DNA from: Candidatus Peregrinibacteria bacterium CG_4_9_14_0_2_um_filter_41_14
Lineage (GTDB): Bacteria; Patescibacteriota; Gracilibacteria; UBA1369; UM-FILTER-41-14
DNA length: 21,628 nucleotides
NCBI GenBank assembly: GCA_002788755.1
Contig: PFRW01000016.1
Span: 1 to 21,628 of the forward strand
Direction of reading: 5' to 3'
In this document: in pieces, positions 14,701-21,468 of the stretch
How positions within the stretch are numbered: the stretch's first letter is position 1
Layout of the letters: each line of letters starts with the position of its first letter
Position numbers and translations under genes: made by a program
The notes under the pieces: model-generated
Told to the model about the DNA's origin: nothing
Database searches by the model: none
The model's input: only the letters and a program-made list of their open reading frames with translations

Positions 14701-14922
14701 ATGTATCAGGCAACAGAACATCCCAACTACCCTATTATCATTTTAGTCTTAATCTTAGTCCTTCTTATCGAGACGACAATATTCAGTATTTGGTTTACCG
14801 GTAAGCGATATGGCTCGTCATTTGAAATTGATAGCGTCGAACAAATTGAATTAGTTTTGCCTCAACTTAATTTTCAAAAATACAACGCCCTTGTAAAGGC
14901 TTCAAAACTAGTGATACAGTAA
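14701..14922 (+). CDS. Small single-helix membrane protein of the pilus operon
   Basis: 73 residues: a short polar N-terminus, a membrane helix at about 10-32 (IIILVLILVLLIETTIF), then about 40 mixed residues with basic KRYG just after the helix. No known family. The gene starts 3 bases after the pilO stop and sits just before the main pilin, where some pilus operons carry PilP-like or accessory subunits. It has no lipobox and is too small for PilP. Its constrained position suggests a real pilus-related subunit, but the function is unknown. Confidence 0.65.
   Translation: MYQATEHPNYPIIILVLILVLLIETTIFSIWFTGKRYGSSFEIDSVEQIELVLPQLNFQKYNALVKASKLVIQ
14891..14920 (+). promoter_or_regulatory. Possible promoter for the main pilin gene
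   Basis: TTGTAA (14891-14896), an 18-base spacer, then an extended -10 TGaTACAGT (14912-14920), lying in the end of the preceding small gene. A separate promoter would let the abundant pilin be made in excess over the machinery. The -10 is imperfect. Confidence 0.35.
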
Positions 14923-14949
14923 TTCTCGTTACTATTTATTAAACAAAAA

Positions 14950-15393
14950 ATGAAAAATCGTACTAAAGGGTTTACCCTTATCGAAGTTTTGTTAGTAATT
15001 GTAATTATTGCGATTCTTGCGGGAATTGTTTTGATTGCGGTTAATCCTGGACGTCAAGTCTCTCAGGCCAATAATACACAAAGACGTTCTGATGTTACGG
15101 CCATTTTAAATGGTATCCACCAGTACGCAATTGACAACCGTGGTGCGTTGCCTGCTTCAATTACTGCAGTAGCAACAGACATGGGTAGTGGCGTGGGTCT
15201 AATCGATATTTGTTCAGATCTTGTGCCAACTTATATTGCTGCCCTTCCTGTTGATCCAACGGATGCCGCAGCCACTTATACAGACTGTACAGACTACAAT
15301 ACAGGTTACACAGTTATAAAAACTGCCGACGACCGCATTACTGTTGCCGCCCCTACAGCCGAACTGGGTGAGGCCATTGCAGTCACTCGTTAA
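14950..15393 (+). CDS. pilA: Type IV major pilin (prepilin)
   Basis: 147 residues. The leader MKNRTKG is cut before FTLIEVLLVIVIIAILAGIV; Gly7 is at -1 and mature Glu5 is Glu12. Helical part to about residue 60, then a compact domain with conserved DNRGALPAS (62-70) and two cysteines (Cys88 and Cys113) able to form the disulfide that bounds the pilin D-region. The 'LVPTYIAALPVDPTDAA' stretch is common among small-genome bacterial pilins. It is the best candidate for the shaft subunit because it is the most canonical pilin here, comes last in the operon, may have its own promoter, and is followed by the strongest terminator in the window. 27 bases separate it from the previous gene. Confidence 0.9.
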   Translation: MKNRTKGFTLIEVLLVIVIIAILAGIVLIAVNPGRQVSQANNTQRRSDVTAILNGIHQYAIDNRGALPASITAVATDMGSGVGLIDICSDLVPTYIAALPVDPTDAAATYTDCTDYNTGYTVIKTADDRITVAAPTAELGEAIAVTR

Positions 15394-15412
15394 TAGATTT
15401 CTTAAGTATTTA

Positions 15413-15445
15413 GCCGGGCTATTAACTTAGCTCGGCCTTTTTTTT
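15413..15445 (+). terminator. Strong intrinsic terminator after the main pilin gene
   Basis: Stem GCCGGGCT (15413-15420) with AGCTCGGC (15429-15436), one G-T wobble, an 8-base loop, then eight T residues (15438-15445). It lies about 20 bases after the pilin stop and ends the pilus operon. Confidence 0.92.
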
Positions 15446-15459
15446 GTAAGTTGTTAAGG

Positions 15460-15488
15460 TTGCTTTGGGAGCCATTTTATGCTATTAT
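15460..15488 (+). promoter_or_regulatory. Promoter for the subtilisin-like protease gene
   Basis: TTGCTT (15460-15465), a 17-base spacer that ends in the TGc of an extended -10, and TATTAT (15483-15488). The predicted start near 15495 is 16 bases before ATG 15511, which excludes the upstream TTG at 15451 as the start codon. Confidence 0.7.
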
Positions 15489-15510
15489 TAAAAGATTTAT
15501 TAAACGATAT

Positions 15511-16770
15511 ATGCATATTCCCAAGAAATTTTCTAAGATTTTGCTTTCTGTATTTGTTTTTGGTCTTGTTGCTAGTGTTATTTCTCAAAATTCGCTCAGC
15601 CATTCGGCGCAAACTAAAGAGTTGGATCGCATTTTTGCGAATGCGTATGCCAATGGCGAAATTCAGATGGAGCCAATTATTTCAACACGAGCATTTTGGC
15701 AGAATAACAACATTTACGGTTTAGCTAACCTAACAAGTTCACCAACTCACAAAAAGTTTAATGGTGGCGACGAGTATGTCCTTGAGCGCCTAGATTCCGG
15801 TGCCATTGTTAAAGTCACTGTTGATCCTAAGTCCAACTTTCTCCATAAACTACAAAATAAGGACGTAGTTATAGAAGAGAATTATACTTTTCAGGCAAAT
15901 AGTTTAAGTGGAGTACAAGAGTATCTTGCTCTTCCTTCTGATTACGCCACCTTAATTGAACAAGTGCCGGCCACAACCACCGTCGCCGTCATTGACTCCG
16001 GTTTTGGCCCCACCGAAAGCTACATGAACCGCCTAGCCATTAATAAAACCGAACAAGACGGCAAACCCGGTATCGACGATGATAACAATGGTTACATTGA
16101 TGACCAATACGGCTGGAACTTCCTAACCCAAACCGGCAAAGTTGATGATCTAAACGGCCATGGTACCCATTTGGCCGGTATTGTAATGTCCCTTTCCAAC
16201 GCCAATCTAATGCCTTTACAAGCATTAGATGCCGGCAATAGCGTGACCTTGGATCGCCTAATCGCCGCCCTAAATTACGCAATTAACCAGCATGTCGACG
16301 TGATCAATTTAAGTATTGGTTCAACACAAGACAGTTTAATTCTCAAAAAAATTCTAGCAAATGCTGAAGAACAAGGTATTACCGTTGTGGCTTCCGCAGG
16401 CAATTACAATCAGCCCTTTGTGTTAAATCCGGCAGCCTACCACTCGGTAGTTGGTGTTGGTGCCGTCACAAACAATGGCGACAAAACCTATTATTCAAAT
16501 TACGGTCCCGAAGTCGATGTTAGTTACAAAGGCTTAATGCTAAGTTATAGCACTAACGGCAACCTATTAGTTGTAAAGGAAGGAACGTCCCAAGCGGCCG
16601 CCGCCGTGTCAGCCTTTTTAGCAACAGTAAAACATTACAACCCGGAAGCAACACCGGCTCAACAATTAGCTATACTGCAAAACGCCGGTAGCAAAATTGC
16701 AAATTACCCTTTGGGCTTCAACATTGATGTAAACTCTTTAGTAGAAACCTTAAATATTTCTAACCAATAA
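15511..16770 (+). CDS. Secreted subtilisin-like serine protease (peptidase family S8)
   Basis: 419 residues from the ATG at 15511; an in-frame TTG at 15451 lies upstream of the promoter and is not used. A basic N-terminus and hydrophobic segment (about 8-25, ILLSVFVFGLVASVI) serve as signal peptide or membrane anchor. A likely propeptide of about 110 residues follows. The catalytic triad is complete: Asp162 (AVIDSGFG), His217 (NGHGTHLAG) and Ser360 (GTSQAAA), with oxyanion Asn298 (SAGNYN). Between Asp and His, an acidic insert (DGKPGIDDDNNGYIDD) looks able to bind calcium. The protease should act outside the membrane, possibly on surface proteins, neighbours' pilins or host or prey proteins. 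It stands between the pilus operon and a ribonuclease gene that begins 2 bases after its stop. Confidence 0.92.
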   Translation: MHIPKKFSKILLSVFVFGLVASVISQNSLSHSAQTKELDRIFANAYANGEIQMEPIISTRAFWQNNNIYGLANLTSSPTHKKFNGGDEYVLERLDSGAIVKVTVDPKSNFLHKLQNKDVVIEENYTFQANSLSGVQEYLALPSDYATLIEQVPATTTVAVIDSGFGPTESYMNRLAINKTEQDGKPGIDDDNNGYIDDQYGWNFLTQTGKVDDLNGHGTHLAGIVMSLSNANLMPLQALDAGNSVTLDRLIAALNYAINQHVDVINLSIGSTQDSLILKKILANAEEQGITVVASAGNYNQPFVLNPAAYHSVVGVGAVTNNGDKTYYSNYGPEVDVSYKGLMLSYSTNGNLLVVKEGTSQAAAAVSAFLATVKHYNPEATPAQQLAILQNAGSKIANYPLGFNIDVNSLVETLNISNQ

Positions 16771-16772
16771 AC

Positions 16773-18164
16773 ATGAAATTAACTTCTTATGGCGCAACAC
16801 GTGAAGTAACCGGGTCTAAACATTTACTGGAAGTTAACGGCAAAAAAATCTTATTAGATTGTGGAATGTTTCAAGGACGACGTAAAGAAGCTGCCGAAAA
16901 AAATCACAACCTACCTATTGATCCGGCCGGTATCGATCATATTATTGTTTCGCATGCACACATGGATCACACCGGTAGCTTACCAACTTATGTGAAAAAT
17001 GGATACGCCAATGAAATTATTTCTACACATGCAACCCGTGACCTTTCCAGCTATATGTTAGCTGATAGCGCCTACATTCAAGAGCGTGAAGCCGAATATT
17101 TAACCGAACGCAAACGTGAATTTATCGAACCTTTATACAACATGGAGGATGTGACTAAAACAATTAATAATTTTGCCACAATTGGCTACCACGTGCGCCA
17201 TGAGGTTACTCCAGGCGTTTGGCTAACCTACTACGATGCCGGCCATATTTTGGGATCAGCCCAAATCTATTTGGAAATTGATGATCACGATGACGATAAC
17301 AAGCGCAAAACCTTATACTTTACCGGCGATTTAGGTCGCAAAGGCCTTCCAATTTTACGTGATCCGGAACTAATTCGCGAAGCCGATTTTATTATTTCCG
17401 AATGTACCTACGGTAATCGTTTTCATAAATACATTGTTGACGTAGATGACCATTTTGAGCGCGTTATTAACGAAACGGTCAATCGTGGCGGTAAAGTCAT
17501 CATTCCTGCTTTTGCCCTAGAGCGCACGCAGGAAGTTGTTTACCACCTACATTTATTGATGAATCAAAAACGCATCCCCGAGATCCCAATTTTTGTCGAC
17601 AGTCCACTTGCCTGTAATGTCACCACCGTTTTTAAATCCCATCCGGAATGCTATGATAAAGAAATCTACGAAGAATTTATCAAACAAAATGATAACCCCT
17701 TCGGCTTTGATCGTCTTAAATACATTACCGACGTTCAAGATTCCAAAAATCTAAATAACCTGAAACAGCCGGCCATCATTATTTCTGCATCCGGCATGAT
17801 GGAGCATGGACGTGTTTTACATCACCTTAAAAATAATATCGAAAATCCGGCCAACACCATTATGGTAGTGGGTTATCAAGCAGCTTACACACTCGGTCGC
17901 CAAATTATCGAAGGTCAAAAGGTTGTGAAAATTCTTGGTAAAAGCTACAAAAACAATGCCCAAGTGGAAATTATGGACGCTTTCTCTGGCCACGCCGATC
18001 GCAGTGACCTCATTAATCATTTGAGCTATTTTGATCCTAAGCCAAAACAAATTTTCCTTGTGCATGGTGAAGAAGGCCAAGGCCTAACCTTTAAGGAAAT
18101 CTTGGAAGAATTGGACTACACCGGCGTAACCGTCTCCGAATTTGGGGTAGGGTACGATTTGTAG
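16773..18164 (+). CDS. Metallo-beta-lactamase-fold beta-CASP ribonuclease (CPSF73/YSH1-like)
   Basis: 463 residues, a full-length two-domain enzyme. Zinc ligands: HAHMDH (61-66), His158 in DAGHILGSAQ, Asp186 in FTGDLGR, and His431 in LVHGE near the end. The beta-CASP part has SECTYGNRFH (209-218), DSPLA (276-280), the SASGMMEHGRVLHHL block (338-352) and FSGHADRSDL (404-413), whose His407 is the motif C histidine of RNA-acting members. It is close in plan to TTHA0252-like bacterial and archaeal/eukaryotic CPSF73-type RNases; it lacks the extended C-terminal domain of RNase J. It probably acts in RNA decay or processing in the cytosol. It shares a likely transcript with the protease gene, though no functional link between them is evident. 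Confidence 0.9.
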   Translation: MKLTSYGATREVTGSKHLLEVNGKKILLDCGMFQGRRKEAAEKNHNLPIDPAGIDHIIVSHAHMDHTGSLPTYVKNGYANEIISTHATRDLSSYMLADSAYIQEREAEYLTERKREFIEPLYNMEDVTKTINNFATIGYHVRHEVTPGVWLTYYDAGHILGSAQIYLEIDDHDDDNKRKTLYFTGDLGRKGLPILRDPELIREADFIISECTYGNRFHKYIVDVDDHFERVINETVNRGGKVIIPAFALERTQEVVYHLHLLMNQKRIPEIPIFVDSPLACNVTTVFKSHPECYDKEIYEEFIKQNDNPFGFDRLKYITDVQDSKNLNNLKQPAIIISASGMMEHGRVLHHLKNNIENPANTIMVVGYQAAYTLGRQIIEGQKVVKILGKSYKNNAQVEIMDAFSGHADRSDLINHLSYFDPKPKQIFLVHGEEGQGLTFKEILEELDYTGVTVSEFGVGYDL

Positions 18165-18191
18165 TTTGCTCGGAGCACCACTTTTCTGTAA

Positions 18192-18208
18192 CATAAGTAA
18201 TACTTATG
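18192..18208. repeat. Perfect palindrome upstream of the S-layer protein gene
   Basis: CATAAGTA, one central base, TACTTATG: an 8-1-8 perfect inverted repeat. It covers the likely -35 region of the SLH gene promoter and shares TTATG (18204-18208) with the next inverted repeat. Its form suits a dimeric repressor or activator site. Confidence 0.7.
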
Positions 18209-18227
18209 CGTATATGTTAACGCATAA
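18204..18227. repeat. Second inverted repeat overlapping the -10 region
   Basis: TTATGCGT (18204-18211) and ACGCATAA (18220-18227), a perfect 8-base inverted repeat around an 8-base loop. It overlaps the first palindrome by five bases and the putative -10 by three, so the two structures cannot both form. Confidence 0.7.
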
Positions 18228-18235
18228 AATATTAT
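18225..18235 (+). promoter_or_regulatory. Likely -10 region of the S-layer protein gene
   Basis: Two overlapping candidates, TAAAAT (18225-18230) and TATTAT (18230-18235). Either would start transcription about 8-13 bases before ATG 18250. The -35 is weak (ACTTAT at 18202-18207) and lies in the palindromes, which would suit regulated expression. Confidence 0.45.
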
Positions 18236-18249
18236 TTAAACATATCAAC

Positions 18250-20022
18250 ATGTCCAAAAAATTACTTAAGGTAGTTGCCAGTGGCTTAACGGCCCTCATG
18301 TTAGCTGGCGTGCTGCCTCTAACCGGTCTAGCTTTTTCAACTCTTAACTTAGTTTCCGCTACAGCGGTGACACAATCCATCTACACTTTAGAGGTACAAG
18401 CCGTTGGCGTCCCTGCCGATGGGGCGGTTCAATATCGCACACAAACCGGTTCATGGGCAGCTATGACTCAAGATTCCGGACAAACTGACCATTATTTGGC
18501 CAGTGATTTAACTTTGGCCGAAGGCGACAATCTTTATACCGTTCGTATTGCCGATGTTGCTGCCTCTACTTTGGTTCAAAGTGATTATACTGTAGCTTAT
18601 ACAGCCAATTTCCATTTGGTTTCTGATGCTACTACTTCTATGAGTCCTTATACATTTTTAGTTGATGTGGATTCAGTACCTTTTTTAGGCAAAGTGCAAT
18701 ACCGTTCAGCCGGTTTATTGGCTCTTTGGATTGATATGGCAAAAGATGGAGCCAACTACACAGCTACAACAAGCAGTTTAAACGACGGCGTTAATCATCT
18801 TGCGGTTCGTACCCTATACGCTAATGGTACCGTAGCTAGCGAAGATACTATGACCGTTAATTACATCCCATACGAATTAGCATTAACTTCCGCTACTTCC
18901 TCCACGCTTAGTACATACCCATTAACCGTAACAGCAACCGCCGCTAATCTTGCAGATAAATTAGTTCAATTTCGTGTTACTTCCGCCATTGTTCCAACAT
19001 GGATTACAATGACCGCACAAGGTAACGACAGCTTTACACATGACCTTAATTTAGCCGAAGGTGCCAATACAATAGAAGTTCGTATTGCTGACAATAATGG
19101 GACTGAATTATTTAAGGCAAACTATACGATTACTTATCATCAAAGTGTAACTCTACCGTTGGATACTTATACTTTGGAATTGACTTCCGCCACGACATCA
19201 AGCGTGGCTACCTATCTATTAGCTGTAAAAGCAACAGCAGAATACGATAATCCTATTTCAAAATTAGTTCAATTTCGTGTTACTTCCGCCATTGTTCCAA
19301 CATGGATTACAATGACTGCACAAGGTAACGACAGCTTTACACATGACCTTAATTTAGCCGAAGGTGCCAATACAATAGAAGTTAGAATTGCCGAACAAGA
19401 TGCCACCGAACTAGTTAAGGCAAATTATACAATCACCTATAATAGATCGATAGTATTACCGGGTGATCCAACTTGTGTTCACAACGACCTACCGGAAACA
19501 TACCAATATTGTGACGCAATTCACTTTAACTATGATTTAGGCACTTTTACCGGCGACGGTAACGGCAACTTCCGTGGCAGTGATGGTGTATTACGTGCTG
19601 AAGCAGCCAAAATTCTTAATGTTGCCAAAAAAGTAAACCTCAGTGCATACACAAACACCGGTAATGGTGGCTTTAGCGATACAATCGCAGGCTCATGGTA
19701 TATGAAGTACCTTAAAGCCAGCAAAGACAACGGTGTGATTACCGGTTATCCAAACGGCACTTTTGGACCGAGTAATACGGTAATCCGTGCCGAATTTGCT
19801 GTGATGGTTACACGTGCTCTAGGTATTAACTTAGACGGTGCCTGTGATGCCGATTATGCTTCAGACATTGCTGCCGACACATATTGGGAAACATCCGCTT
19901 GTTACCTAGTTAAAAACAACTATTTAAACCTAGCTAACGGCAAATTCAATCCAACAGAACCAATGACTCGTGAAGACATTGCTCGTATGTTGTTTGCTAT
20001 GGAATCTCACTTTACTTTGTAG
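18250..20022 (+). CDS. S-layer-type surface protein with four Ig-like repeats and three SLH motifs
   Basis: 590 residues from ATG 18250; the frame continues up to a TTG at 18166, but that would put 28 residues before a normal signal peptide (MSKKLLKVVASG onward, about 1-30) and cross the promoter. Four beta-sandwich-like repeats follow (about 42-118, 121-207, 209-304, 309-400), each of the pattern 'V(Q)(Y/F)R...W..M...G...F...L.LAEG.N...VRIAD...Y...Y'. Repeats 3 and 4 share a nearly identical 41-residue block (237-277 and 338-378). The C-terminal 170 residues hold three SLH motifs: GVLRAEAAKIL, then NGVITGYPNGTFGPSNTVIR, then NGKFNPTEPMTREDIARML; an acidic FTGDGNGNFRGSDG loop may bind calcium. 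SLH motifs anchor proteins to cell-wall polymers, so it is probably a surface-layer or wall-attached protein. Confidence 0.9.
   Translation: MSKKLLKVVASGLTALMLAGVLPLTGLAFSTLNLVSATAVTQSIYTLEVQAVGVPADGAVQYRTQTGSWAAMTQDSGQTDHYLASDLTLAEGDNLYTVRIADVAASTLVQSDYTVAYTANFHLVSDATTSMSPYTFLVDVDSVPFLGKVQYRSAGLLALWIDMAKDGANYTATTSSLNDGVNHLAVRTLYANGTVASEDTMTVNYIPYELALTSATSSTLSTYPLTVTATAANLADKLVQFRVTSAIVPTWITMTAQGNDSFTHDLNLAEGANTIEVRIADNNGTELFKANYTITYHQSVTLPLDTYTLELTSATTSSVATYLLAVKATAEYDNPISKLVQFRVTSAIVPTWITMTAQGNDSFTHDLNLAEGANTIEVRIAEQDATELVKANYTITYNRSIVLPGDPTCVHNDLPETYQYCDAIHFNYDLGTFTGDGNGNFRGSDGVLRAEAAKILNVAKKVNLSAYTNTGNGGFSDTIAGSWYMKYLKASKDNGVITGYPNGTFGPSNTVIRAEFAVMVTRALGINLDGACDADYASDIAADTYWETSACYLVKNNYLNLANGKFNPTEPMTREDIARMLFAMESHFTL
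18958..19080 (+). repeat. Direct repeat copy 1 (123 bp) within the SLH protein gene
   Basis: Matches 19261-19383 at 122 of 123 bases by eye, the difference being C at 19014 against T at 19317. The offset is 303 bases, or 101 codons. It encodes residues 237-277. Confidence 0.92.
19261..19383 (+). repeat. Direct repeat copy 2 (123 bp) within the SLH protein gene
   Basis: Second copy of the 123-base unit, encoding residues 338-378. Flanking parts of the two Ig-like repeats differ clearly, so identity is limited to this core. Confidence 0.92.
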
Positions 20023-20506
20023 TAATTGATCTGATAATTGTTTGAGTTTGGGGGGCATAGTTGGCATCGGTAGTCGAAATACTGTCCACTTCCAGCATTG
20101 CCCCCTTATAAGGCAAGAACCAAAGATCCAGAGTGTAAACTCCGGGAAAATCACGAAAAACCTGCCATCTATTCTCTCCCAAATACTCATCTACAGGTGT
20201 CACCACCTGCTTAAATTGATCCAGATCTACATCACTTAGCGCCGGCCAAATCTTCAGTTTAATCTGAACAGGGTCGGCGCTATTTGTTTTATCTTTTAGA
20301 TCGATCAATAAAATATTATCTCCTTCAGCTTTAACCTCCCATTCCGGCGGGTACATAAAGCTTACCAGTGTATTTTCATTATACTGGCGATAGCTGCTGG
20401 TTGCCGGGCGCACCCGTTTTGTAACAGTTTGCGGTTGTTGCCCGGCACAGCCAATAAAAATCAAACAAACACCCACTAAACTAGCGAGTGTGATTCGCTT
20501 TAACAT
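20012..20506 (-). CDS. Lipoprotein with PsbP-like pattern
   Basis: 164 residues from the ATG at 20506, chosen because it gives a compact lipoprotein signal MLKRITLASLVGVCLIFIGC with Cys20 as lipid anchor; an in-frame ATG at 20530 would add eight residues. After a Thr/Arg-rich linker, the segment TLVSFMYPPEWEVKAEGDNI resembles the 'F.yP..W.v' opening of PsbP-like domains, followed by a mixed alpha/beta part with NRWQVFRDFPGVYTLDLWFL. Function unknown; it would face the outside of the membrane. The start lies 26 bases inside the glutaredoxin gene, so the two are co-transcribed and translationally coupled. The last 11 bases overlap the SLH gene's end on the other strand. Confidence 0.78.
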   Translation of the reverse strand: MLKRITLASLVGVCLIFIGCAGQQPQTVTKRVRPATSSYRQYNENTLVSFMYPPEWEVKAEGDNILLIDLKDKTNSADPVQIKLKIWPALSDVDLDQFKQVVTPVDEYLGENRWQVFRDFPGVYTLDLWFLPYKGAMLEVDSISTTDANYAPQTQTIIRSITTK

Positions 20507-20720
20507 ATTCAATAATATCATCGGATTCATACATCATTTCGCCGGCATCGGTATCCACCAAAAAGGGAACCTGCTGTTTGCCACCCAGTTTTTCCAAAAT
20601 AGCCCGTGACTTAGAGCCGTTTGGACAAACTAACGATACATAGCTCACGCTACTGTCCGACATAAATGTGCGAACTTTGGCACAGTAAGGACATTCTTCT
20701 TTGTGGAATAAAATTAACAT
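20481..20720 (-). CDS. Glutaredoxin-like thiol-disulfide oxidoreductase
   Basis: 79 residues, the normal size of a small glutaredoxin. Active site CPYC at 10-13 after the first strand (LILFHKEECPYC), the cis-proline at Pro52 (QQVPFLVD), and the terminal SDDIIEYVKAN helix in place of the usual 'GCDDL...'. Here GEMMYESDDIIEYV replaces the common G-G, so glutathione-binding residues are partly different, as in Grx/GST-N-like variants. An additional Cys32 is present. It is cytosolic, with no signal peptide. First gene of a two-gene unit with the lipoprotein. It could reduce disulfides using glutathione, bacillithiol or another thiol; the reductant is not visible. Confidence 0.88.
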   Translation of the reverse strand: MLILFHKEECPYCAKVRTFMSDSSVSYVSLVCPNGSKSRAILEKLGGKQQVPFLVDTDAGEMMYESDDIIEYVKANHTR

Positions 20721-20726
20721 AATGTA

Positions 20727-20769
20727 AGGTTACAGAAATATTGACGTACATAGGTTTGATTGGTAACCT
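20727..20769. repeat. Spaced inverted repeat between divergent genes
   Basis: AGGTTAC (20727-20733) and its complement GTAACCT (20763-20769), 29 bases apart, lie between the divergent glutaredoxin and lipoprotein-like genes. Seven-base arms may be chance; they could be paired protein-binding sites. Confidence 0.35.
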
Positions 20770-20787
20770 AATACACAAATTTATAAT
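20760..20787 (+). promoter_or_regulatory. Promoter giving a nearly leaderless transcript
   Basis: TTGGTA (20760-20765), a 16-base spacer, TATAAT (20782-20787). The predicted start near 20794 is about 3 bases before ATG 20797. Confidence 0.6.
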
Positions 20788-20796
20788 AATACGATT

Positions 20797-21468
20797 ATGG
20801 AAAGAAAACAATATCCTACTCCACCGCACCTTACAGTACTTACCGCTGCCCTCATAGCTCTTGCCAGTAGTGGTGGGTGTGAATCTGATCAGTCACCAAC
20901 TCCGGAAGCAGCAGAAGCGCGGAGGGCTATTTCGGCTCGGGTGGAGGCAACATTAAAAGCAACAGCAGACACGACAGAGCCATGCCCATCGATACCATTT
21001 CCCACAGACCTAGAGATACAAGAGGGTGCTAGCGGATCTATAAAGTTCGTAGACGTACCTGCAAAACCAGATCCGAAATTCATAGAATTAGCAACAAAAT
21101 TATGTGAGAATCCCACCCTAAAAGCTTTACAAGAACAGGTTGACATATTGAATCCGGATCAGAGTCAGGAGGTATTACGCCAAATGATCGCAGAAGAAAA
21201 AAAGAAAACACCCAACGCCATCAACGCTTTAACCGAAGAGCAAGCATTAACACTTTTAAGGGCAGAGTTTTTTCCTAAATATACAGTTTTTATCACCGGT
21301 ACTCCTAAATTAAGCAAGGCCTTAATTGCACTAATGGCCAATCCATTAAGTGACTCACACCTTAATGCGGTTATAGATGATCCGACTGCACCACGTGAGC
21401 TCCAATCATATCTATTGTTACATATGTCAATTATCGGAGGGGTGGTAGTCAATCAGCTGACTTTTTAG
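20797..21468 (+). CDS. Exported or lipoprotein-like protein of unknown function
   Basis: 223 residues. An N-terminal stretch (HLTVLTAALIALASSGGC, 11-28) looks like a signal peptide ending at a weak lipobox (SGGC, Cys28), followed by a Pro/Glu/Ala-rich linker. The remainder is mostly helical with Pro-rich turns; Cys63 and Cys102 could pair. I see no known domain. The N-terminus is less basic and the lipobox poorer than in the other two lipoproteins, so surface location is tentative. The gene has a clear promoter almost touching its ATG, and its last four bases overlap the end of the recombinase gene on the opposite strand. Confidence 0.72.
   Translation: MERKQYPTPPHLTVLTAALIALASSGGCESDQSPTPEAAEARRAISARVEATLKATADTTEPCPSIPFPTDLEIQEGASGSIKFVDVPAKPDPKFIELATKLCENPTLKALQEQVDILNPDQSQEVLRQMIAEEKKKTPNAINALTEEQALTLLRAEFFPKYTVFITGTPKLSKALIALMANPLSDSHLNAVIDDPTAPRELQSYLLLHMSIIGGVVVNQLTF

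Noticed and set aside
15451..15510. TTG start extending the protease by 20 residues
   Set aside because: The extension covers the promoter (15460-15488) and would precede a normal signal peptide that starts at ATG 15511.
18165..18190. Terminator after the beta-CASP nuclease gene (TGCTC-G-GAGCA)
   Set aside because: The palindrome leaves a one-base loop and only four T residues follow, so it cannot form a useful terminator hairpin.
18166..18249. TTG start extending the SLH protein by 28 residues
   Set aside because: The extension has no signal-peptide character and covers the palindromes and -10 region; ATG 18250 gives a standard signal peptide.
18958..19383. CRISPR-like or mobile-element repeat
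   Set aside because: Only two copies, in frame within one protein gene, with coding sequence between them.
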